A DNA stretch of 64,000 nt from Echeneis naucrates (lineage: Eukaryota > Chordata > Actinopteri > Carangiformes > Echeneidae). The position numbers were made by a program, and so were the translations under genes. Below the pieces are notes generated by a model. The model ran no database searches. It was given only the letters and a program-made list of their open reading frames with translations, and was not told the DNA's origin. The stretch lies in NCBI RefSeq assembly GCF_900963305.1, contig NC_042529.1:2476001-2540000 (forward strand), written 5' to 3'. Positions 30,261 to 42,017 of the stretch are shown here, in pieces; position 1 is the stretch's first letter; each line of letters starts with the position of its first letter.

Positions 30261-30816
30261 GCAGCCCACATTAGAAACTTGAATGATATGGAGGCCCAAA
30301 AAAAGCCTGTCTAAAGTCGTGGAGTCAGATGTGGACTCAGCAGGGCCGGAGGAAACTCATGCGGGGCCATGGGCCCCCCACAGCCCCCCCATGGCCCCCG
30401 TTATTTCCATTTCGCTATGACCCTTCAGCCTCCCACGAGGACATCGTATTTTGAGTTCTTTTCGCCGTGATAGTTATTTTTCTTAAGTTACTCCTGTGAG
30501 CTTCACTCATGGAGGCTCAGCTCTGTCATCTGGTGGTGTCAGAGCACATTACAATGATCAGTGTGCAATAAATATGGCCTCCAATGTGTTCACTGGACTC
30601 TAAATTCATCAATTTGATTTGATCTGGACAGATGGATGGACTGTATGGTGCGTGGGTTTTAAAATAAACGATTATTGTTTATTTTCAAGGTACGGCTCTC
30701 TTTCTTTAAGTGATAGTGTTTTTTAATGTGTTGTTTTCATTAAAATACATTTAAAAAAGTGCTCCTAGAGGCTTTTTTTGGGCCTCCATATCATTCGAGC
30801 TTCTAATGTGGGCTGC
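30261..30816. mobile_element. MITE-like element with 48-bp inverted terminal repeats
   Basis: The left arm 30261-30308 begins gcagcccacattagaa. The right arm 30769-30816 is its reverse complement with only two mismatches in 48 positions, and neither arm extends further on either side. The 460-bp interior has no open frame of note. The layout is that of a non-autonomous DNA transposon, but no target-site duplication is obvious next to the arms, so an inverted duplication by another route is possible. Family not recognised. It sits between the tmem106a promoter and the nbr1 3' end. Confidence 0.6.
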
Positions 30817-31006
30817 AAACATTTTTGAGATTTTCAAGTGGAGCTGGAAAAGGTTGGGAACCTCTTGTGTGGACAGTGAGCTGCTAATTTTCAATGCAGT
30901 TCGTGGAGTCCACTCGAACCTCTGTGGCATGTTGTTAGCCCAGTAATGAAGCACTGAAAGCGACACTTGACCTCCGATAACAGAGACAGCAAAGATGTGC
31001 AAATAG

Positions 31007-32469
31007 TTTATTGGTGGATCGACAGTCAAAGGATATTTAATGTATACACTCTGTGGCAGAAGAATAATTTGACAAGCAGATTAGATAGATTCAGAATTAT
31101 TCCGTAGAGCTTGATTCTTCATAAACCATGAAAAATCATCAACTCAAGAAAGATATGGTTCATGAATCCTCAACCAGAGAAAGGATTCAAACTGACAAAC
31201 ATTAACTTAAATCTACGCGCACACACACACACACCACAAACAATGTCAAATCAACATATGTATATTTCAGTAAACTCCTCTTCCATAAAAAGCGATCAAA
31301 TGAAATAAAATGTACTTGGTTCCACTAAGAGATTATGGAATGTATTGTTGGAGACATTTAGGCTGAGATTAGCGCTAATTGACGGTTGCTTGCTTTTTGT
31401 TGGCGATTTAATGACAAACTAGGACTAAAATAATAATAAAAAAAAAATGCAGGCAAGAGTGTTAAAACAGTGACGCAAAGCGCAGTTTTTTGTTTGTTTT
31501 TGTTTTTTTTAAACTCTCCACTGTGACTGTGCTAAGACACAATGACACGACTCGTCTCTAAAGCTTCTACCTGTCATGCAGGTGTCTTCTAAAAAGCCGT
31601 AGAAAACATCTGAAGTCTGAACAGTTATCCGTTCGGACAAAGTTTTGTATACATTCCACATGTCAACGTCTAAAATAACAGTACTCTGATACAGAAAAAG
31701 ATTGCATTGTTTAGGCAGATTTCACTACGATAATCAAGAGAAAGGTCATAAATATTGTCTGTTGTTCCTACTACCGCACCGCTGACCCTTATAAGAACCG
31801 AGGACGTCCACGTAGCTCCAGTAGCATCATCTGAAAACGAGAGCTGGCTGTTCAGAACGCTTCTATCTCTGTGACACTCAGGGATATTCACTTTCGCAGC
31901 TCTGTTTTCTGAGAAGAATCAAGCCAAGCCCTGACAGAAGGCGGTTATTTTTCAGCGCAGAGGGAAGCAGCTACGACAGCCACACAAACACTACAATGAA
32001 GAGCTGAATTACACACTTTCCACCTGTCAAAACTACAGCTCCTACGCTCATTTTCACCAACACAGTAAAGCTCTATGGCCCAGGTAGACGAGGCATGGCG
32101 AAGGTTAACCACTAATTCAGAATCATTTACAAGTGTGAGTGTATATATATATGTATATATGGTTGATTTCATCAAAAATGTTGAAGCTAAATTAAAGGCA
32201 AAGGCAGGAGAAGCCGTTCACGAATGCTTGCGTCACTCTAATCAGCAGCGTTCAGGAAATAAATGCGCCTAGATTTGTAATCCATGTTTTTTTTGTGACA
32301 TTTTTGTCCCATTGGTCCAAATAAACTATCCACCCTTTGAAAAATCTGTGATATGAATCATAAATATGTTTTCTTTCTTTCTTCTTTAAATTAAAATCAA
32401 AAGTAAACCCAGACACTGCAAAGGGTGAGATGCAATTCAAATATTTTCTTTGCAACCCCCCACCCCCCC
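31007..32469 (-). other. nbr1: Probable nbr1 3'-UTR
   Basis: Follows the nbr1 stop codon on the minus strand. A minus-strand AATAAA lies at 31007-31012. No other gene is visible; there are A/T runs and a TATATA block near 32145. Confidence 0.5.
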
Positions 32470-35400
32470 TCAGCGCTGAGCGTCGACCACTTCCTTCTGG
32501 CTGTCCTCAGCCATCTGCACCAGCTCGTTGACGGTGTGCAGCAGGCTGTAGCTGTGCTTCCTCAGCAGCCGCTGGTTGAGCCGCTGGTCTCTGAAGCCCA
32601 TCTCCAGCAGCATGGCCATCATGGAAGGGTCCTGCCTGGCAGCTGGCTCGATGCCTCGCTGGAGGGGAGGAATGAAAACGATGAGAAGAGGCAAGGAAAA
32701 GCTCCATTGAGCAGATGGAAACTGCAGAGATGGGTGATGATTGTTTCTGGGTTTGTTAAACATACACAAAGTGGTCACAAAAAATAATCTGTGCCCAGAC
32801 GCAATTCACAAAAAAAGACCCAGGAAATGTAGTAACGTTTCTGACATGAAGCGCCAACTGTGCACATTTGGTATATAAAGATTTGATAGTTTGCTGTAGG
32901 CTGTACCTGTATGGAACAGTTTGGTCCAGTGAACAGAGCCTTATAAGCGGACGCTGCCACAGAGAGGGCCCCCTTGACGAGCCCCTCTGTGATGCCTCCT
33001 TGGCCCCTGGTTCAGAAACATAGATGTGGTTACACTTTGCAGGATTATGAGGAACTATGTCTTCTGGTTTGCATCGTTACTGGCAAAAAGACACAAATAA
33101 TATGTATATACTGAAAGCTTTTTTTTACGATGTTTAGATTAAATAGATGAATATTTCACCTTGGCTGCAGCGAATTGCTGGGCCTGGGGTTGTACGTCTC
33201 AAAGGCACTGGATGCTGAGCCTGCTGATCTGGATAGACCAGATGACACTGCAGAAGGAAGGAGGACATGACAACACACACGTCCACACTTAATATTAGAT
33301 TCTCCTGCTGAAGCAACAGATCCTGAAAGCCAGAATGCTGTCTCATTTCCTGTCTTAAGAACAAAGAGCAGAATGCCTTTCTGTTCTCACGTCAACAGAG
33401 TCAAGCACAGCGCAAATTATAAGACAGCTCTTTAAGGTCAGTGGCTCTAATTACAGATCGTGACAGATCTAAAATATTTATTTCATTGGCAGCGAGTAAA
33501 ACTGGTTAAATATGAACAGTATCACATACTGTACCGTGACACTAATGTGCTTGTATCCAGTGAATCAAACTCACCATTTAAGTGGACCCTTGGTTGGTGT
33601 GGCTCATAAGGTTCACAGGCTGGAGGACTGGGGTCCTCGGCCAGGTACAGTGCCTCAGACCTGAAACACCCCGTTAAACCTTCAGTTAACCAGAAAAGGC
33701 TGGATAAAGTTGTTTTTTTTTTTTTTGGATAAAAAAGGTAGATGTCCATGTCTAAACCTTTCTGCCTACACAAAACATATACAATACAATGAAATGGCGT
33801 TTACTAATGCTGGCAGGTTTCTGAACAACAGGGGGTCATTAGGCAGAGCCACCATCTGACCTGGGGGAGTAGAGGGCCGGTGGTGACAGCAGCTGGGGCT
33901 CAGGCAGAATCGGCAGAGCCACCACTTCGGGGGTGAGTGTCACAGCGTCCAGGGTCTGCGAGGCGCACAGCATCTGGTTGACACTGCTGTGGATGGGAGA
34001 GGCGGGTGGAGGCCAGACATTCACGGAGGAATCCTCGGCGGTGACCAACTCCCGTTTCGGCAGGTTGGAATCCTCTTCTTCTGCCTGCTGTTTATCTGGG
34101 TTGGCTGAGTTCACAGCAGCGGTGGCGGTCTCAGCAGCAGCAGCAGCGGCGGCGGCGGCGGCGGCATCAGGCTGTGACATAGCAGAGCTGTACATGGACT
34201 CCCCCAGAGGACGGCTGGTGTCAAAGCAGTCTGGGAGGACGATGATATAGTCGTCGCAGGAGGAGACTGAGGAGGTCTGGCTGCTGACCTGAGACACGGG
34301 AGGAAGAGATGGTAACATTTATCGACTTGGATTCGAGACAGACCTTTTTAATCTTCCTCCATCTTTAATTTTAGTTTTCATAAACTCAGCCAACGATTTC
34401 AGGCTTTACTGATTTTACCAACATCTAACTAATCAAACAGTCATAATTAGTGTCGAACGTATTAGCTGCTGTCTTTTTTGAAGTCCTGACAGTTTATTTT
34501 AAGGTTCAGTTTCTGAACGCTTTGACACTTTTACAGTATTTATAAAAAAAAAAAAGGAACGGAAATCTCACGTCCACGAATGTGGCACCTTTAATCCTCA
34601 CCTCATCCCAGTCCTCTCCTCTGGTTCCACCCTCCTCTTTCTCCTCTTGAGATTCCTTCACATTTTGTATGTCATCCAAAACCAGGACTTCTTCGTCTGT
34701 GTTATCATGATGCAAGCTGATATGCAGGTTTTCATTTACTGGTTCTTGAAGAAGAGCTTAAAAACACAGACATCCAAACCAAGAGGTGAGGCTCCATCAA
34801 TTTATAAATAACAACCAGAAATATCTGAAGACCTGTTGGAAATGAACAGAATCGTGGAGGTCATTCTCTTACCTGGCCTTGTCTTCTCGTCTTGGGTGAT
34901 CTGGTTGAGACCTGTGCTGGGAGGCAGAGCTGAACTCTCCAGTCTTATGGCACAGATCTCCTCTTTTCCCTCTTGCGGCTGCTCTGGCTCCTCAGCCTCC
35001 ACTGCTCTCACGAAACCAAATGTGGGACCGCGTGAAACAACTGAAATAACACACGGGAGGCCAGAAAAAACCAGAGAAAACATTACACCATAACCTTTAA
35101 ACAAAACACAGCTTTGTTGGGTTGGCTTGGTGATGGAGAATAATCCAGCCCAGGTTCCTCACCTTGCGGTTTGTGGCTGCTCTGATGAACTCTGCGCAGG
35201 GGTTTATGATCGGGGGCTTCCTCCAGCGCGAGGGATCGGATCACCGTTTCACAGAGGAACTGGGCTCCACTGATCTCCTCCTCGCGCTCCTCCTCCTGGG
35301 CCGCAGGCTCCAGAGACTCCCCCTGCTGCCTTAGTTTCACTCCTATTCAAAATACACCAAAACTTATCATATGCTAAAACAATCCACTTCTCATTCACAC

Positions 35401-38400
35401 ACACTTCTACGGCTGTTTTGAATCTTCTTACCAAAAATCTTTCTGACCCCTGTGACCTCTGTGTCTTCCTTTATCTGTGAAATTATGGCCTTCTCCAGGA
35501 CTGGTGGATCATGGGGCAGCGGGGATATACAGGGTGTTAAATCTACCCCAGGTGGAGAAAACCCAATGCTGTTAATACACATTGTGTGTTAATGTTAAAC
35601 ATTTGTGTTTCAGGCATCCTTTAATGCTTACCAACAGGGGTGTTATTAGGAACCTTCTCCAGCTCCTGCACTATATTTATATCCAGCAACTCAAAGGACA
35701 GCAGATCCTAAAAAAAAAAAAAAAAAAATCTAAAATACAGCAATTTTTCCCTTTTTCATCTGGAAATTTTTTCTGCTTTAATGATTTTGCCAACTTGAAA
35801 TCGAAGCAGTGCAAAAGATGTGTTGAAGGAATCTACTTTTGAATGTGTTTTTACTGCAGATGAAGGGCAGAGCTTTGAGTGAGCACCTGTGCAGTCAGCA
35901 GGTCGACTGAGGGGAAGTAGTAGTCTTCATGGTCAAGGTCTACAGACCTGACCTCCGTCTCCTTATCCACTGGCCTCACCTCCTCCTTCTGGAGCACAAA
36001 CAACAATGGCATCCTTATGGCATACACATCAAATTTTTCTGTTGTTAACACTACAAACTGCACACAAAACGTCACGTCAAGTCTGCTGTCTTATTCAGCT
36101 TGACCTTTACTTTCAATTATTTAGACAATAATAATATATATATGTATATATTAATAATAATTTTAATGTGTTTTTTGTTGTATTCTTTTCTTCTTTCATT
36201 TTTTTAGTCATTTCACTGAATACATGTGAAGAGCCCTATAAACTATCATTATTAAACTGTCTGTGGTAAAACAGGTAATCACTGAGTGCCTAAAACAAAA
36301 TGCAAATCGCAGTTTCCCATATGTAATTTTTAAATTTTCAAATAACTAATGTAAAATCCCCCCCCCCCCAAAAAAAAAAAAAAACAGCAGATAATCCCCA
36401 CAATTTGACAACAGGAAACAGTATTTTTTTTTCTTTGTCTTTGAAAAAATCATTTTGATCTTCAATAAATGTAATGTCAACAGCCGGAGCTGTACAGGGT
36501 GTCAGTGGTTAGCAGACTTGCCAGTCTTTTGTTCTGTTGTCCAAGTGTGTTGCGGGTGTTGCTGGGGTCGACGACGATGCTGCACCACACGCGCGGGCCA
36601 AACTGACACCCGCAGTGCGCCAGCCGCCAGTGGGAGGTGTACGTCCCCTCCATCACCGGAGCGAGAAAGGCCACACTGACCACTCCCACCTGTCCAGGCA
36701 GCAGTAAAGGGACTGGCACCTCCCTCTTCTTCTCTGACGCCAGGCCGAGGTTTCCCCACATGAACACTAGCTGGGTGCACGCACACACATACACAAAACA
36801 CAAAATAGAAAAACACATGCGAAAAAAAGCACAAAGACAAGAGCATGCAAGTCACACAACAGAAAGAGTGCAAGCAGTCAAGTGAGAGACGCACGCGCAC
36901 ACACGCACACACATTCAAACAATGACAAAGACTTAAAAACTTAAACCACACAGATTCAACTTAATTCAAATAATAAACAAAAATACATTAGTTGTATTAG
37001 GCTGGGTAAGAAATCTTAGCTGGTGTTAGTGGATATCAGAAGCTGAGTGGGGGCTCGATGTGGAAGCGAGGGGGGCAGAGAAAGAGTGGGGCCTGTCCTC
37101 TCGGTGGGTGGGAGGGGGTACCTTAGTCTCTGAGGTCCAGCTGATAGTGCCCGAGTTCCTCATCTTCCAGTATTTGATGAACTTGGTACCAGGCTCCAGA
37201 CGGGTGCCGTCAGGCAGATTTTCATCCAGAAACAAGGCAGCCATAGTGGGCACCAAGGACGTGTGCGAGACCCCGGGACCCCTAGTTTCAAGTGTACAGA
37301 GCATTGTTGAAAATAGCCCTGGTTTCTTATAATACCCATCTCTTTTGTTCTCTACGAATCAAAAAAGCAGGACCCCAGATTTTTTTTGCAGCTCAAAAGC
37401 ATTTTTCTTAGAAAATCTATGAAGCAGCAGCAGCAGTTTTCACATTGAGGTAGTTCCAACATTTTCCACCACCCCAGAGCAGCCAGCGACACACTTATAC
37501 AGACTAGATTACAAAGATGGCATATTTTGATTTCTTTTCTTGGAAAAAAAAAAAAAAAAAAAGGACTTTTTTTGCATCCATGCTGGGTTTGAGGTACCCG
37601 GCACTGTCGGACGCCCTTCCGGGGTGGCGCTTACTCTGGACTGGAGGCCTGGGGATCAGGGACCGGGGCAGGGATGGGGCCTTGGGCTGGGGCTGGACCT
37701 GAGGCTGTTTCTGAGGCAGCGGGGGGGGGCAGGGCTGGGACCTGGGTGGATGTGGAGGCCATGTTTGTCAGGTTGGCTCTGCCTGAGGTAGAGGGCCCGC
37801 TCCACTGCAGCCCCCTCTTCTCCAGTCTCAGTTTCTTCTTGATTTCCTTCACTTCGGCTCTTAGCTGCCTCCTTTCTGCTTTGAGGCGCTGTCGCTCGGC
37901 CTTGCGAACTGTCCTGTCTCCTCGCCTTGGGAACCTGGTTTGAAATGTCATCAGGAACACCTATTTGTGGACTATCCAAAGTTTGTTTTCCAAGAACAAA
38001 ACACATTCACACTTGTAATTCATGACTTACAGAAACCTAGAGGCTAAAGCATTACGAAACCCTGCTCTGGATCTACTTTCCTCCATTAACATACAAGTAG
38101 TGATAGCAAGAGGGCACTGTTGTTAGTAAAAAAACAAAAAAATAACAGTTTCAACTGTCTCTGGGTTTTACCTTAACTCTCCCGACATTCCATGCTCGGG
38201 GATGGAGAGAGGTGTCTTGGTTCTCACAAGGTTGTGGCTGGGGTCATGGCTATGGCGGCACATCTCACACAGGATGCAGGACGTGCACACGCTGGCAGGG
38301 GAAAAAGCCAACAGAAACATCAGCACTAACGGTCATGTAGCCATATAAAGGCTGAACACACAAGAACATACAGCAGATGAAGGACCAACTCACAAAATGG

Positions 38401-40068
38401 TATAAAGGTCTTTAAAAAAAAAAAAAAATCAATAAAAGTAAATAAATGATTACTGCCACTCAATGAGGCAACATTTTCTGAATGTTTGTCGTGCATCATT
38501 AAAACTAAGAGACTAGAACATATGTTGTAAGTGCTGTAGTTCTCTGGCGTTGAAGAATTGAACTCAAAATTTTACTTACTTGCTTGCTTGCCTGCCTAAA
38601 TATGTCGTTGTACGTCAATATGTTAAATATATTCTGTAAAATTTGACTGCTCTAAATTCTCTGGAGGTCTTGAATGCATACCTGCATTTGTAGGCCCCCT
38701 CGGAAGTGAGTTTGTTGCAGCTGCTGCAGTTTGGGGTGTAGCCAAGGGACCCATTGGAAGTGGAGGGGCCTGGCCTGGGCCCTATGGGTCCACCAACAGC
38801 TCCACAGGCCTCGTGGGGTCCGTCAGAGGACTTGTGGGTGCAACATTGGCCAGAAAAGTCGGTGCACATCCTTTCAACCACTTCTTTAACCACCTCGTCC
38901 TTAAACTACAACAAAAAATGTGTTTAGTGTTGATGTTAACAGCCACCATCTGTCAAGGTGATGTCAGGGTTTCATGTCAACATCTTTACCTTCTCCATAT
39001 ATGATCTAAACCACATGGGAGGAGGCTCATCTTCTGGTTTGTTACCCTTGTTGTCTTTTGCTGTGACCTACATTACAAACATATCACCTTGATTAGTTCA
39101 GTTAGATTACATAAAATATTTAAATTATTTCATGCATTCAGAAAACTTTTAAAACTTACAGAACTGTCTTTGAAATATAAGGCAATAAAAAGTGTAATGT
39201 AATCTTTAAATTAATTGGAAATGTGTATTCACTGAAGCGCAAAAAAACATTGTAAAACCGGGCACATGTGAGAATCTACAAGGAGAGGAAACAGGAGAAT
39301 ATTTTTGCTTCCTTACAGCTTCTCGGTCCGGGGTGACCTGGGTGCCCTTGTCCACAGTCTTGACCCTGGAAGGATAAGGAGGAGCTGGTCGGAGATCTCC
39401 TTTCAGCTCCTTCACCTCGGTCTTGAGTGGACCCCCGCAGGCCTGTCCTTTCATCTTGTACACGTTCATATGCAGCTGGTTCCCCTGCTTCTCTGCACTC
39501 TGAAAGGAAAATAAGAAGCAAACACAAATCACAGGACAGACATGGAGGCATGTAAATCACACAGAGAACAATATTTTATTTTGCCATTAAATTACTGTTC
39601 ATAAAACATAATTACATATAATTAGAGCAACAAACTGTAGTTGTATCTTTGGTATTTCCTATCATTTGTGTATTTATTACAACTGTTTGATGGAGAATGC
39701 CGTTAGACTTGAATAAGTGCATATTTGTCTTTGTCTTAAATACAGTAACAGAGTACAACCTGTCTGTATAGGTGATGAGATGTGATACGTCATGTGAATG
39801 AGTTGTATTGTCTTCACTATCATCAGTGATGCAGCAAAGCTTAGCTGAATTTGGTTTGATATCTACATGATCCGTGATACATATTTCTCTGGTAAGGACT
39901 GAGACTTGTGTCATGCAAATTTAATCCTGTCATAATATTTCTCTGCAGAAACCCAGCACAGTCCCGAGTACCTTGATGGCTTCTTCATATTCATCTGAAA
40001 CAAAGTAAAACAATATGTTACAGTTTTTTCACGGCTGCAAGTAATGACATAGCCATAACAATTCTTTG

Positions 40069-40105
<37 letters not shown>

Positions 40106-41109
40106 TAAAAGAATGAAAAATTGACACCACATCTTAAAATGCCTTGTTAAAAATAAGTAATATTAAACAAAGAAAGATAATCATACATCAGTATTAGGAT
40201 GCAACTCATCCTTGACAATCAGCAATTATTTTCTTGATAAAATAATTAGTTGTTTCATCTAAAGAAGAGAAAATCCCATCTCATGGCTGTCCATATATTT
40301 AGCTGTCATATGACATGAAATGATGAATTAATTTCTTCAAGTTAAGAAATTACTTCGGATATGAGTCATATGTTCCTTGGTTATGACATTTCAACAATCC
40401 ACTGATCTACCTCCTACTTCAAAGTCATAAAACACAGAAAAACGACCTCACCTTGACTGTTTATGCAGATCTGTAAGAGGGAATGAGATCGAAATAAGTA
40501 AACAAGACAGCTTTAGAGCTCTGCATCAAGAGTAAAAACACAGATTTGAACCTCCTGACTTACCTCTTCATTGTCCTCATCGAAGTATTTCACTTGAAAG
40601 TGGTTGATCCCAAAAGAAGCTTTGATCTGAAACAGCAGACAACATGTCAGAAAAACCTGTTTCTGTGTTATGGAGACGACAATAGTGGCACACTGGTAAA
40701 TACCACCCCCCCTCTTTCTTTCCCTCTCTCCAACAGCCACTTACTGCCCCTGGCTAAAAAAAAAAAAGGCAAAACAATGAGCCAAAAAATAAAGGGGGAC
40801 ATTTCCGCTTAAAAACAAACACTGACATCCACATTTTGTTGTTGTTGTTGTTGTTGTTTTTCTTAAATCGTGCGGACACGGACTCCACTCGTCCTTCAGG
40901 TGGTCTTTTGTTTACGTGTCTCAGGCCCCGTCTGGGCCTGCATGCATGCCTGTTTCCAAACTGCGCCAGCGGTGAGCTAAAGCTAGCAGCTAAAGCTAAC
41001 AGCTCACCCAGGCTTCGACCGCTTCCCACTCCAGCTTGTCCAGATCCTGAGCCAGAAACCGCTTCACGTTGCCCCGGAAGTTGACTTTAATGGTGACGGG
41101 GAGCCCCAT
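32470..41109 (-). CDS. nbr1: NBR1 selective autophagy receptor
   Basis: Twenty-two coding exons in unbroken phase give about 1067 residues (human 966): 41109-41008, 40626-40564, 40470-40452, 39994-39972, 39499-39317, 39067-38990, 38905-38682, 38291-38172, 37934-37635, 37281-37122, 36770-36522, 35988-35887, 35707-35632, 35542-35432, 35342-35163, 35040-34873, 34756-34602, 34288-33861, 33660-33575, 33247-33160, 33006-32907, 32658-32470. NBR1 binds ubiquitinated cargo and ATG8 proteins in aggrephagy and pexophagy. Domains: PB1 (about 1-85); ZZ zinc finger (about 216-250); basic coiled coil (about 280-312); four-tryptophan (FW) domain (371-507, with YWKM, SWTS, MWGN, HWRL); the LIR motif DDYIIVLPD around Y785; the membrane-binding amphipathic helix GLVKGALSVAASAYKALF; and a C-terminal UBA (1006-1067). 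Oddities: a poly-Ala run after the LIR, and the exon 11 donor, best read as a GC donor (CTG|GCAAGT). Confidence 0.93.
40205..40275. repeat. Probable degraded dispersed repeat in nbr1 intron
   Basis: The run caattattttcttgataaaa followed by taattagttgtttcatctaa resembles the ubiquitous teleost repeat with TTATTTTCTCGATTAATCGATTAGTTGTTTGG-like wording, recalled from memory. Old copy, family not named. Confidence 0.4.
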
Positions 41110-41402
41110 GGCGGCCGTTCAGGAGCGGATAAACGGCGGGCATTTGCGGGTGACGGCCGACCCTGTTTGGTTTTGTTTTTGTTTTTTGTTTTTTTATATA
41201 TTCCCCCCCAGAGTTGTTGCCCTCGACTTGTCTTCTCTTGTTTACATCGTCAGCTGCGTCGGGAAAAATACAGTGACGTCTCTTCCTCTTCCTCACGTGG
41301 CTCCGCCGCTGGTCGGCGAACCGGACTGAAGGCGCACTGGCGGCCCCTGCCGGCCGAGGAGGCAGCTGCAGCTCTACGATTAAATATATGGATGGATAGA
41401 TG

Positions 41403-41481
<79 letters not shown>

Positions 41482-42017
41482 GTATGGATAGATGCATAGA
41501 TGCATAGATAGAGATATAGATAGGTAGATGGATAGATAGATGGATAGATAGATAGATGGATGGATAGATGGATGCATAGATAGATAGATAGATGGATAAA
41601 TTGATTGATAGATTGATAGATGGATAGATTGATTGATAGATTATAGATTGATGGATAGATGAATAGATAACAAAAAATAAGAGTGACATTAGGATCAAGA
41701 CAAGGGTTGTAAGCGTAACAGCAAAAACATTTTATATTTTGATCATATATTTTGATAAAGGCACACAAAATGACTCAAATGGACCAAAAAGTGAGTTGTT
41801 TAAATCTGTTCTCTTGTGTATTATTGTGTCGACTCCTGATGTTTGGGTTTCAAGCCCTCCATTTGCGCATGCGCTGTGAAAACCTCGCGTCATGTCGCAC
41901 GTCCATGTCGTCATCTTTAAGCTCCCACAAGTGTGGCTGACAAGTAACAAGCCGCACGTTTACAGGTGAGTTTAATGCTGTTGGGACAATCGTTCTTCGC
42001 CTATTTGACAACATAAG
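41110..42017. promoter_or_regulatory. Divergent nbr1/psme3 promoter interval
   Basis: Only 908 bp separate the two start codons, which face away from each other. Visible motifs: a CRE-like TGACGTC at about 41273; a CACGTG E-box at 41294-41299, 185 bp upstream of the nbr1 start; and the exact nuclear respiratory factor 1 palindrome GCGCATGCGC at 41865-41874, about 145 bp upstream of the psme3 start. No TATA box is clear on either side. A CAG|GTGAGT donor-like sequence occurs about 50 bp before the psme3 ATG. The centre is occupied by a GATA microsatellite. Confidence 0.55.
41390..41660. repeat. GATA tetranucleotide microsatellite
   Basis: A run of about 21 near-perfect ATAG units is followed by a decayed portion with GATG, GATT and GATC variants up to about 41660. 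The long Ser-Ile-Tyr open frames read through it on the minus strand are artefacts of the repeat. Confidence 0.95.

Noticed and set aside
41087-41768. Long Ser-Ile-Tyr open frames on the minus strand
   Set aside because: Direct translation of the GATA microsatellite in different frames.
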